Shown here: one piece after another, positions 33,743 to 44,033 of the stretch
How the letters are laid out: every line of letters starts with the position of its first letter
Position numbering within the stretch: the stretch's first letter is position 1
Assembly: GCA_022385755.1 (NCBI GenBank)
Contig: MU278349.1
Span: 248,001-312,000, forward strand
Length of the DNA: 64,000 bases
Direction of reading: 5' to 3'
Source of the DNA: Trametopsis cervina
Lineage: Eukaryota; Basidiomycota; Agaricomycetes; Polyporales; Irpicaceae
Program-made: the position numbers and the translations under genes
Notes under the pieces: generated by a model
The model's input: only the letters and a program-made list of their open reading frames with translations
What the model was told of the DNA's origin: nothing
Database searches by the model: none

Positions 33743-35649
33743 CGGCATTGGGGGGCAGAGGCGGAGGGCGGCAGACGTACAAACTGAAGCGTACAATAAC
33801 GGTGTGCTGCGGCTGGGCAGAGGGTTTCTGCTCTCAACGGCGGCAGAGGCATCCCGAGGAAGTACGCTGTTCTTGGGTGGTTTGTTTGTATGTCAACTCT
33901 CACAAATCTTGAACCGTTATTGGAGAACCTAGTTTCCACATTCTTGATCCTCGTTCTGCAGTCTAGAAGTCTCTTTGTGGCGCATGGGTGTGCCCGCGCG
34001 TAAGCTGCCGTGGTCCATTTGTGTGCGCACACGTGCATATGCCGACGCAGGTTGGTATCCTCGTGTTATCCATCATAGTCATCAAGAAAGAAGGAGCATG
34101 AGCATCAGCCAGCGAGCAAAGAGACGATGGAACCTTGTCGCAGTTTGCAATTAGGACATGTAAGTACTAGCCTTTGTCGACGCTGGCGGTGTAGATTGCC
34201 TAGGCGGACAATCGATAACACCAGGAACGCTCTCCTGGTAGAATCCTGCCTTGGGAAGGTTACTCTGGTCATCTGCCTCCCGTGGGACTGCAGCCGCTCA
34301 TTGCCCATTAGCGCGGCAGTCGAAGTCGACGAATGTCGGCGCCGCTCGAATTTCTGAGCACAGATATTTGATGCCCGGGCCACGAGCTGGGCTGTCGCCG
34401 TGTTGTCCGCCTAATCGGTGCTATACAGCGTTCACTCTAAACAATGGATGACGCAGGTGCCGCAAGGCAGATTGGCAAGGTTCTCGAGGCGATTCGTCGA
34501 TTCGCCTCGTGTTCGTGCATCCGAATCACTGCGATGGACCTCCAACTCGCCTCGAGGCTATGGAACGGCCGACCATCCAACTTGTCCGTTGACGCCCGGA
34601 CTCGCGCCTTTTCGGAGGTGCACACACGGACGGTACGCAGTATCGGCTCGTAGTCGTGTTTGTGCTGACAGATGGTTCTGAATCTTTAGCTTCGTCTCTG
34701 CTATCGATATAGTCACGCTTCGGGCGTTACACTCACGCAGTGGTCACTGCAATCGATTCCCCTCAAACTTAATATTCCTAAGATATCCGGTTCCTAAACG
34801 CCTGTTTCGCATGGATATGCTCTAGAACTAGGCGTTGCGCCGTACCTGTGCTAAGCGGGCTGTCGCGGCTACCGTTCGCGTCTCCATCGAGCCCGAGCGT
34901 GCGTCCTCGGTCGCACTTTCACGTTGGTAGCACCGACGAATGGTGAAACGCCACCAGGATGCTCCTAAACTCCAGTTTGGGGTTGGGCGTATTGTTTCAG
35001 TCGCTCTCCCGCACTTCGGACCGCAACGATGCCTGCTATCACATTTACGATGACTCCAAACCGGCCAACGATCCCATGCCGTATCTGTCTGTGCTATCTC
35101 ACCCACTTCATTCACGGACGTAACCCCCTATCACGCGCAGCGTTGGTGGCCATCTTATCCGACGGTGATCCATTGCGGCGGTCACCTTTTGCCTGTCCTG
35201 TACAAGGCTATGCGCACGAATTGGTAGCTGACAGTAACTGCTGACAGGGGGAGACAGAAGACTCAATGCCAGCCGCCACCGTCAAACTTTGCTGGCGCAC
35301 TCGGAGGGGCACAAGGCCTGGCAGCTGAATGTGGCGGCTCAGCTGCCCTCCGAGATTATGAGAGGCTGAGATCGAGGATGCGCCGTGCAGCAAACTGGAT
35401 CCGTGCGGATGTATTAGAAGGCGAGCGGCTGCCGCTTTCGGGCTCGCCGTGGGCGCCTACACGAAGGCCAGCGACGCGCATCCGAGGACGGCCTTCAGGG
35501 AGGCGGGGCGCGGGTTATACGCTTCAAGGCTCGCCAGTCGCGATCGTAATGAAGACAGTCGCGGTCTTAAGAGCGATGTCGTCGAGCTTGCGACTTACCG
35601 AAGTGCGCATTACCCCTACCCAGACACCTTTCAGGGAACCACCCCTCAG
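33743..35649. other. 1.9-kb gap, no gene seen
   Basis: ORFs up to 101 codons on both strands overlap and carry no family signal. An imperfect region around 34441-34650 is open in all plus frames, but composition alone does not support a gene. A short perfect inverted repeat lies at 34485-34509. No transposon feature or tRNA is visible to me. Confidence 0.45.
34485..34509. repeat. short inverted repeat (8-bp arms)
   Basis: Arms cgaggcga and tcgcctcg are separated by 9 nt (ttcgtcgat) and could form a GC-rich hairpin. There is no adjacent gene end within 800 bp, so a terminator role is not supported. Confidence 0.4.
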
Positions 35650-36542
35650 ATGAACATCCTCGCAATTATCAACCAACCAGACCTTGACAGACAAATGGCC
35701 GGTGCATCTGTAATCACATCGAGTGTTGGGTAAGCTATTTTCATTAGGTTCGGGGTCGTATTCACCTCATTCTGATGACCTATTGTCTGCGTAGTCGTGA
35801 TGCTGTTGTGCTCCCGGATAACCATGGGGCACGTCGGAGCGCTCGTACAGTGCCCCTTCCGCCGTCCGAGTCATCCGACACTCCCAGTAGTGGCCTGTCG
35901 TGGTCAACCCCTATCGTGAAACCGAATTTCAGAGCCGCCAACGGAAATGGCGTCACGAAGCGCAAAGTCCCCCGGAACACACACTCCACCTCTGCGTCCA
36001 GTTGGAACGCGCTCGTCACGACGACGCTAATTAAGCCAACTACTGTTCGGCGAAAGGCCGCATTGGTCAACGATGCTAACAAGCTCAAGCACCGCCGTGG
36101 CAATTCAAAGACCACTCGTCGCAAGCCTCAGGCGCGGATCTCGCCTGCGCAAGAACTGGTTTTGAAAGCACGGGCAGCAGCGGCCCATTCTTCTGGTGTA
36201 CACGGGTCCCATCGACCGGTTTCCGTCATGGACGTCGTCCTTAATGCGCAAACGCCAAACCGGAGGTTAGACGTGGAGGATCTGCGGGACGCCATCGACG
36301 AGTGTCATCGGATAGCGCTCTCCTTCCCCGCGTCCGACGAGGACGACGTACTAGCGAACATGTTCGTGCCAGGACGCGTTGAGGCACGCCAGGCGTTCCT
36401 GGCCGAGGATGTCGGGGCTGTACTCGACGAGTTTTCGCCGCGTGGGATCTACCAGGTGTCAGCCGAGCGGTCCACAGCTGCTTGGGACCCGTCGTTAGAT
36501 TCCGCACCTGACGATCATTCAATTGCGAGCACCGAGCTATGA
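35650..36542 (+). CDS. hypothetical basic protein, 275 aa
   Basis: Two exons, 35650-35729 and 35795-36542, joined in phase 2 to give SSVGRDAVVLPDNHG. The upstream ATG (MNILAIINQPDLDRQM) opens the frame. I do not recognise the family. The N-terminal half is rich in Arg, Lys, Ser and Thr, with basic runs (TTVRRKAALVN, KLKHRRGNSKTTRRKPQAR) that could be nuclear signals. The C-terminal half is predicted helical and more acidic (LDVEDLRDAIDECHRIALSF, SDEDDVLANMFVPGRVEARQ). The pattern resembles small fungal regulatory or chromatin-associated orphans, but this is only an impression. The long open exon, the good splice pair and the biased composition support coding. Confidence 0.6.
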
Positions 36543-37568
36543 TCTATACTCGGATTAAGTCGTTGTGTGCTTGGCCGTGTTTAATTAACCCACATTACGC
36601 TACGAGATGGCGGTGCTGTATGTATCGTGGTGCGAATATGCTTCCCGCTTCCTGTAATGTTAGGCCACTCGTGTGCGACACACATTTGGATGATTTGCAA
36701 CCACATACACGCATATGGTATGTCTTCTTTTTTGCCCGCCGCAGTGACTCGTACCCCAGGATTGCGGACCAATCCGCTGCTGTTCTGCCACACCGAAATC
36801 CAAATACACCTTCAACACGTAGATATCTACGCGTGGTTGCAGATGTTCAACAATGGAGTTGTCGGAATTTCGTATTCGCGCCTCTGACCGCATGTTCCAT
36901 CGGTGCTCCAGGGTGTTCGCAGAATGATTGGCCGGTCACATCTGTTGTATAGATGGGTTGCACTGCCATTTGCGATTGCGCTTTCTTCTGTGCATTCCCG
37001 CCTTTTCGCGAGATCCCTGGGAAAGGAGACACGATCATCAGCGCAGAGGGGTAGAAGTACAGCGACACGTCGGCGGCGACGTGTTCCATGATGCCATCGA
37101 TGAGCAGAAGCTGTATAGGGTGACACATAGCCATAGAGTATCAAGTTGCACGGTCACTGCGGAAGACGAGCCTACGAGATTGGAGCATGGGTATCAGGAT
37201 CTTTGCAATAAAGAAATCAGAGTAAAAACGAATACAAGGCTATCCGAGGGCGGTTCTGTCCAGTCGGAGTTCCAGGGATCTCAAGACGGAAAGCATAACT
37301 TAAGTCAGAGCTAGAGCTAAAGAAATAACACGAAGCAACACTGAATGCAATACAGACAGAAGGTACGATACGGATACGACACACCGGCTTTGAGAAAAAA
37401 ACACTTTTCGAACTCTGAATGCCGCACACACTCCCGTGCGAGTCCCGAGGCTGACTCTGCCTCGTTCCCACCCCCTATAGTTAATCATCACGATCCATAC
37501 TCTTCTCATCCCGAATGGAGGAGACATGTCCCCTCGTCAAATCATCCTCATCATCTGGATGAATCCTC
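36543..37568. other. convergent intergenic, no gene seen
   Basis: Space between the 3' ends of the 275-aa orphan and the INO80F-type gene. It has only short ORFs without signal. An A-rich tract (gagaaaaaaacac) occurs at about 37393-37405. Confidence 0.45.
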
Positions 37569-39402
37569 TTAGACCACCTTCAGCGCGTGAGAAACAGAAT
37601 AAAAACCAGCGGCACCTACCGAACGCGAACCTCCGGGCTCGAGGGGCGAGCGCATTTCTCCGCCACGCTCGCGGTGGTCGTCGTCGATGTCCATGTCGTG
37701 TCTCGAGCGTTTTCTCGAAGACTCGGCGTACTCGGGCGGGTACGAGCGCGAGTGTGAGACAGCGTGGCCGACGCGTTCGTCCCGGGAATCGTAGTAAGCA
37801 TCCCGAGGATTGGAAAGCAGATTCGCGACCCGCGGCGCCGCATACGAGCGGCGCTCGCGTTCGTATGTTGCAGCGGAATCAGGGTGCGAAGACCCGCCCC
37901 CGCCACCACCGGACCCAGGCGTGTCCGACCGAGAGGTGGCAGACGACATACCAGGCCCGGTCAGAGGCGCGCTCTCGGTCGGCCACGGCACGAGCTGGCG
38001 CAGCTCTTCCTCCTCGCGGGCGCGTCGTTCGAGGTATTCCACCTCTCTCTCGCGTTCACGCTCCCTTTCACGCTCGCGCTCGCGCATTAGCTGACGCGTT
38101 AGCTCAGGGTCACGCTCTTGCTGCCTGTGCAGGTGCACGCCGGGTCCCATACGTTGGTGGTTGTGCAGCCGTCCCGGCGAATGCACAGCTGAAGGGGAGG
38201 TTGGCATGTTCTGCGCCGGTATCTCGACCCGCGGGTGCGGGATATTATTATGGCCATGCGGAATAGTCAGTTCATGTATGTCGTGGCGTCTAGACCTCGG
38301 CTCGACTGGTCCCTCGCCAGATAGACTCGAGCTGCGGCTGTGTCCCGGTCCATGTGTAGGTGGAAGCGTATCCAACCTTCCATGGTCTCCTGGCAATGTA
38401 TCTAGATCGCGCCGGGAGGAGGAACCCCGGGAGCGGTGCGAAGAATGACTATGGCTATGGCTATGTGCATGATGAGTTGAGGAGGCATCTTGACGGGCGG
38501 AAGCAGGATCAGGGGAATGATAGACAGGCGAACGATTGTTCATGGCGCGAGATGACTCGTGTTGAGATGACAGCGGCTCCCTAATGGCGGGCATCGGTGG
38601 TGGTAACTGTTTCTCAGACTCGTATACATGTCCTTGGTCGGAACCCCTGTTAATCGGTATCCCGTGAGGCGATGGGGGCCCAGATAACCCTAAGGCACTT
38701 CTATGTTGCGAAGAGGATTCAAGGGCAACAACTCGGCCATCAGGGTCCCGCATGACGCGTGCATTCGGATTGGTACGCAGGTATTCCTGCAACGCGCGTT
38801 CTTCTAGCTCAGTCATGCGCGGGGGCTCTGCGGGACCTGGTGGCTGTTGAGCTACAAAAACGGCGTCATTTTCCGGAGGAAGTTCTTGTGTCTCCCTGCC
38901 AGGGGTCGGCGGGACCTGTGCCAACCGTTCGTACAGAATTCTGTAAACGGGGATGTGAAGACATCGGATCAGCCAAACGCGCCCACACTGTGACCAATTG
39001 GTTCAGAGGTACTGCTCACGCTCTTTCCAGATTCATGCGTCGTATGTTCTTTTTGGCCAACAACAGCTTCAAGTACAGCCTGTCGTTATCCTACATGACA
39101 AATGGGTCATACAAGCGTGTTCAGCATTCGGGGAATCTTGTACAGCAACAAGAACGGATGGAGAGTATTCCGGAGTTGCACAGAACGAGCCGACGCACCG
39201 ACTCGATTTCCTTCACCTTCTTCTTCAACTCCTTGTATTTTCCCTGATACTTTACATCTTCCGCTCCAGCCGTGATACCTGCCACGTGTGGTTTAGCCTT
39301 GAGTCTGGACGAGGCGGTGGAGGACGCGAGAGGGATTTGGTGGAACATTGATGTTTGGCTGTGCATGTAGTGTGACGGTCCAGGAGAAGGATGGCGCGAC
39401 AT
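37569..39402 (-). CDS. INO80F-domain protein (candidate INO80 chromatin-remodelling subunit)
   Basis: A 548-aa protein. Exons: 39402-39199, 39090-39020 and 38940-37569. Splicing rebuilds one conserved coiled coil: KYQGKYKELKKKVKEIES joins DNDRLYLKLLLAKKNIRRM and NLERAILYERLAQVP. This matches the INO80F (TFPT-like) domain that in animals docks on the INO80 remodeller. The rest is low complexity: a His-Ser run, a region of Arg-Glu dipeptides with DPELTRQLMRERER, Gly and Pro tracts, and a basic segment (SSRKRSRHDMDID). The last is a likely nuclear signal. Start: the ATG of MSRHPSPGPSHYM; the frame runs further upstream only to non-ATG codons. A nuclear role is inferred from the domain. Confidence 0.75.
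38040..38092 (-). repeat. simple repeat coding an Arg-Glu run
   Basis: A CGCTC/CTTTC-type simple repeat (cgcgttcacgctccctttca and on) encodes alternating Arg and Glu in the INO80F-domain protein. Such RE runs form charged helices. Confidence 0.7.
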
Positions 39403-40220
39403 GTTGCGCTGCAACCTGGTGGCGGCGGCTAAGCTGGTGAGAGGCGGGCACCGGAAGCGGCAGATGCTTGCAATTACGGGCTACGATTTGGCACAGACCA
39501 CTCATCACGACGTTCCCATCAAAACCTTCACCACGGCATCTGCCGCGTCTGCGAACAACATCGAAGAATGCAGCCGTCTCGCATGTGAGCCCTGTACAAT
39601 ACCCTTCTTCTTCGACGGCATGATTACTGGTGTGTGAACTGGCGGTGGGCCCTGCTTCATTGTTCCTTTTTACCCATGCGTGTAAAATACGTTGTGGCAA
39701 CCCTATTAGTTTCTATTGCGGAACGGTATGATAGATGCGCGGCAAGCTGTCAAATGGCGGCATTACCGTTAGAATTATGACTATGCAAGTCACAACGGCC
39801 TGTTCTCCCTGTCAATACATCTTCCATGAATGTTCAGAAAAGCTGTGGCGACGACAAAGGGCGGCGGTTGGCAACTGAAGTGCGTTCATTTGTGACATAG
39901 CCACGTGAGGTCCACGCGAGGTGAACCGGGCGCGTAATTCCCGGTGCGCGCCGCCCTCACACTTGCCACTCTCGTTCATCCACTCATCCCACTGTGACAT
40001 ACGTGCTTGCGAGACGCAGGCCGTGTCTAATTACCTCACCGCTCATACTGGGCCGTGAACACCGCGCTCGCCACTGCCCCTTTTCGACTGTCCCGGACTT
40101 GCATTAGACCGCAAAAAGTAGAGTGATACCGCTGCTGAGTAGGACGACAGTACGTTGTATTCCATCTCGTGCCCCTGTTCATCCACATACTCACAGCGTG
40201 AATCATCCCTATTGTCTGTC
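39403..40220. other. divergent intergenic region of the INO80F-type gene and NDUFA13
   Basis: It holds both promoters. I see no exon. Plus-strand frame 39401-39637 is antisense to the INO80F 5' region and is rejected as a gene. Confidence 0.5.
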
Positions 40221-41020
40221 ATGGTAGTGTCTGCGCCGTATCGCCAGTACGTCTCCTCTCCATTATGCTATACACATGATCCATACTCATACTGCGTGTT
40301 CCACAGGGATATGCCTCCTGCGGGAGGGTTTCCTGAAATCAAGTACAAACGAAACCTTCCATTCCGCGGCCCGAGTGGGCTTGTTATTCTGGGCGGCGTG
40401 ACCGCCATCTGCGCTTACGGCTTCTATCGAGTGGGACTGGGCAATCTTGAAAAGAGGTATGTTTCGAAGCTCTGGGATGTGCTTATGGCCACATGCGTCG
40501 GAGGGGGCGAAGTAACGTCGTGCGTGGGTCGCGGGGCCGTTCCGCGGGCCCGTAGAGCGAGGAACGTGGCTCGATTGGGAGGTTGGAATGGATCCGACCG
40601 TAAGCGAGACGGTCTTATCATTAAGACGGCCGGATATGGCTATACTTCTCGAGCGAGGGGCTTAGGGGAAAGAAACTGTGACTGATTCGAATTCCCTTTG
40701 GTTTTGCAGAGAGCTTCAGCGCGAGAAGGCATGGTCGCGTCTCCACTTGGTGCCGCTGTTACTCGCGGAGGGTGACCGAGATGCATACCGACGTCAGCAA
40801 GCTGCGCTTCAGCGAGAGAAAGAGATTATGAAGGACGTCAAGGACTGGGAGGTACGGGCTTTCATTTCCGCTGGTTGTATTGCAGACCGAGTGCTGACAT
40901 CATGTGTCTGTTCTCTCTTTCTCTGCTGCCTGTCGTTGTGCGCGGCCGGGTGGATAGGTGGGCAAGAGTGTCTACCACAACCCGCGGTATCGATCTGCGG
41001 AAAGCATTGTGGTGCTCTGA
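40221..41020 (+). CDS. NDUFA13: NADH:ubiquinone oxidoreductase subunit NDUFA13 (GRIM-19)
   Basis: An accessory complex I subunit of 126 aa in the inner mitochondrial membrane. Exons: 40221-40246, 40307-40456, 40710-40851 and 40958-41020. Exon 1 is only 26 nt and encodes MVVSAPYRQ, which continues as DMPPAGGFPEIKYKRNLPFR. One membrane span follows (GLVILGGVTAICAYGFYRVG), then the conserved amphipathic part with LQREKAWSRLHLVPLLLAE and the end YHNPRYRSAESIVVL. Length, single span and motifs all fit GRIM-19. The third intron-exon border leaves a 253-nt intron (40457-40709) that contains an irrelevant open frame. Confidence 0.94.
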
Positions 41021-42109
41021 TTTTGCTTTGTGTGTGTATCGTATCTACTCCGTTGCTTCTCGAATGGACTGTCCCGCGGCGAAAGCATCATGCGACCCTG
41101 GCGTGATGTCTGAGCGTTGAATTACACTGGATGCTTCGAGCATGACTGCCCCGCTCGAGCGGCTCAGTGAACTTTGCGATGCTGGGCAATGAGCGGCTCG
41201 GCAGCGGCGGTCAGAGCGGCACAGCTCCCGAGGTGTCGTTGTACCGGAACCCACTTGCCGTATCCGGTACACTTCGCAGGACCGAAATGAGCCGGCCGCG
41301 GAAGGCGACGCCATTGGCGCCTGCCGGCGGACGAAGGCGGAGTGGCGGAGTGCGAACGGTGCAGCGAAGACGCGACGGCGCTTCGAATTCCCACATTCCG
41401 TGTTTCTTGGTGGCAAATTGAGTTGGTCATTCTTGGTCGACTTTCGTTCTCAGCAGTCACAGGTGAGTCTCGCATTGTTCATAGTGTCACGTACCCCCGC
41501 AGCTTAAGCTCTGACTCGTTGTGCAGAGCCGTGAACGCTGTGACTTGTAGCTTTGGCGTCCACGTCCGTGTGTCGTGTCATATGCAACCCGTTGTTATCC
41601 TTGTTGGCATTTTGACCATCTGATACCTAGGCAATTGCGGCAGCTGGTCGTGGGTGTATCAACTCATCTAGTGCACATCTGATCTATCCAGTCTGATTCG
41701 TGTTTGCGCCCGCTGGCCTTCTCGAAGACATCACATCGCAGCAGCAGCAGGTATCGCGGGGCTAGTATTACCATCTTGCCTAGGCGATCTCTGCCTGCGC
41801 CTCAGGAATTACACTCTAGCCCTGGCTGCAAATCCTCGTACCTAAACTGACCGGTATCCGGTGCACCCTCACTGAAAAGGAAAGCCTAGCAATATACGAA
41901 CATTCGGCCTTTGACTGGTTAAAGTCAGTGAGAGGACCCGAATGCGACCATTTCCCTTTCGCCGAGCCCCTCTCCGAATTCCCATTAATTCATCACCTTC
42001 CCCTCCCGTGCCCTATATAACTCGCCCATCTCTGATCTCCGTCCTCGCGCGCCCCCGGATTATCACAAGCACTCATCCCCTCCCCTTCAGACACTACGTA
42101 CATCGTAGC
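41021..42109. other. upstream region of the HMG-box gene
   Basis: About 1.1 kb with no supported exon. Short frames around 41167-41475 overlap on both strands. The right end contains the TATA box and a CT-rich leader before the HMG-box ATG. Confidence 0.45.
42014..42020 (+). promoter_or_regulatory. TATA box of the HMG-box gene
   Basis: The sequence tatataa lies 90 bp before the chosen ATG at 42110. It is followed by a CT-rich leader, typical of basidiomycete start regions. Its position argues against the upstream in-frame ATG at 41942. Confidence 0.6.
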
Positions 42110-44033
42110 ATGCCAGTCCCCACCAGTCCTCTATACCGACGCGACAACGACAACGACGCACTCGGCATCGCCGTCGCAACCTCCGACATGTCTCTCCACG
42201 ACTCATCACCCTTTCTCGCCTTTGACGACGCGCACTCATTCGACGCCGGCATGGGCGACTCGAATATGATCTTCGACTTTGACGACTCTGTGCGCTACGA
42301 TACCAAGCCTTCCATGTCCTGGCCACCACACAACGAGTACTCGTCGCTGTCCTTCTTCGACGGCTCGCCAGAGTCGACGACGAGCAACCTTGACTATGGC
42401 GCCTCTCATCTACCTCCGAATGATCGATCATTTACCTCCGGCATGCTGGGTGGCTTCTCCGACATGGGCCAACCCACCGACTTCCCCTACTCACAATGGA
42501 TCGCGGACCCCGAGCTCGCCTCGCTCCCGTCGTCGTCGTCGGCACCCATCGACATCCCGACGCTCGGTTCCCCCCACTCGTCGGCGGCAAGCTCGTTTGG
42601 CGCGTTCAGTGAGAGCTCGTCTATCTTCCCCGACGTCACACCTTTCTCTCCCACGTCTGCCTACGCGGCGCTCCAGCCACTTCCGCGGTCATTCTCACCG
42701 GGCGAGGACGGCGACGTCAACGGTACCGTGCGAGCACACCGTACCCCCGCCGTGTCTCTCACGCGCTCGGATGCGTCGTCGCTGAGTCCGCCGATGTGGG
42801 CCACTCAGCTCTTCTCTCCATCGCAACCGGCTCCGACGGTGGGCTCTCCGGGCTACTCGCCATCGCCCCTGTCTGAGGATGCGTACGCGACACAGCGTCC
42901 ACGAACCCACTCCCGCCGCAGCATTGCCCCAGTCAACGACATGTTTCATTCCGCAAGCGCCCCCTCAGCGTCTCACATGCGCCCGCCGCTATCACGAGGC
43001 TACAGCCGACGGTCGGAGTCGATCAGCGAACACGACGACAGAGACGCAACTGTCCGTCGGAAGAAGCGGAGTTTCGTCCAGGATGATGAGGATCACCGGC
43101 CCGTAGACAAGACAGATAGTACGCGCGCGTTTGCCCCTTCGCATCTCCGTGCCGCTGACCACTTGCTTCGCGTCTCTGTAGCCCCCACAAAGTCCCTCCT
43201 GAGACCGCCCAAGCTTGCGCCCTCGGCATGGCAGCTCTACTTCACCGACTGGATCCAGCGCCACCAGGCCTCCAGCCACAAGAAGCTCAATGTCGCCCAA
43301 GCGGCCAAGGAGGCAGGGCAAGAGTACGCAAAGCTAAGCTCGGAAGAGAAAGAGGTACAGCCGTTCATGATCCTTTCAATTCATCGCGGGTCTAATCGCC
43401 GTTCTACAGCCTTACAGACGCCGCTCCCAGGCAGCGAAGGAGGCGCGCGAGCGTGAGCATGCCGCGTACATGCGCAATCTGACCCCGGACGATATCAAGC
43501 GCGAGAACGCGTTCCGCACCGCGCAGCGCAAGGCGGGCAAGTCCCGACGAGGAAACATCAAGGATCCCAACGCCCCGAAGAAGCCGCTCAGCGCGTACTT
43601 TATGTTCCTGCAGCGCATCCGGTCGGACCCAAACCTTGTCCTTGAAGTGTTTGGCGACGAGACCGAGACTACGAAGCAGAGCGTCCTGGCAGCTGCCAAG
43701 TGGCGTTCGATGACTGATGACGAGCGGAAGGTACGCTTTGCCATGTTCAGATCAGTCAGTTGGGCTAATCGATTATTGTTCTCTTTGTACCAGCCATTCT
43801 TGGCCCAGGCGGAGCAGGAAAAGCTTGAATACGAGGCCGCCCGCAAGATGTATGAAGAGGGCACTACTGGATACAGCTCGAGCATCAACTTCAGCATCCT
43901 GCCCGGCAACCCCATCAACTCCATCGCCTTCCCCTCCGGCAGCTTTTTGCGACCTGTCAAGCAGGAAGCGGCGAGCTCCGAAAGCGAGAGCGAGTTTGAT
44001 GACCCCATGGATGCCCACCATTCGCCGTCATGA
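42110..44033 (+). CDS. two-HMG-box DNA-binding protein
   Basis: A 601-aa nuclear protein. Exons: 42110-43354, 43410-43730 and 43794-44033. The first 370 residues are Ser/Pro/Asp-rich and look disordered, as in activation domains. The first HMG box starts about residue 376 (PPKLAPSAWQLYFTDWIQRH, KKLNVAQAAKEAGQEYAKLS) and runs across intron 1. The second starts with DPNAPKKPLSAYFMFLQRIR and continues through intron 2 (KWRSMTDDERK joined to PFLAQAEQEKLEYEAARKMY). An Arg/Lys cluster (DATVRRKKRSFVQDD) may be a nuclear signal. The layout resembles Coprinopsis Exp1, an HMG1/2-like regulator of cap expansion, but I cannot confirm orthology. The frame extends upstream to ATG 41942; the TATA box favours 42110. 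Confidence 0.85.

Noticed and set aside
34418..34681. Overlapping plus-strand frames near a hairpin
   Set aside because: All frames are open because the region is GC-rich; no homology or splice support.
40155..40685. 176-codon frame through NDUFA13
   Set aside because: It reads through two introns; the spliced GRIM-19 model explains the conserved residues.
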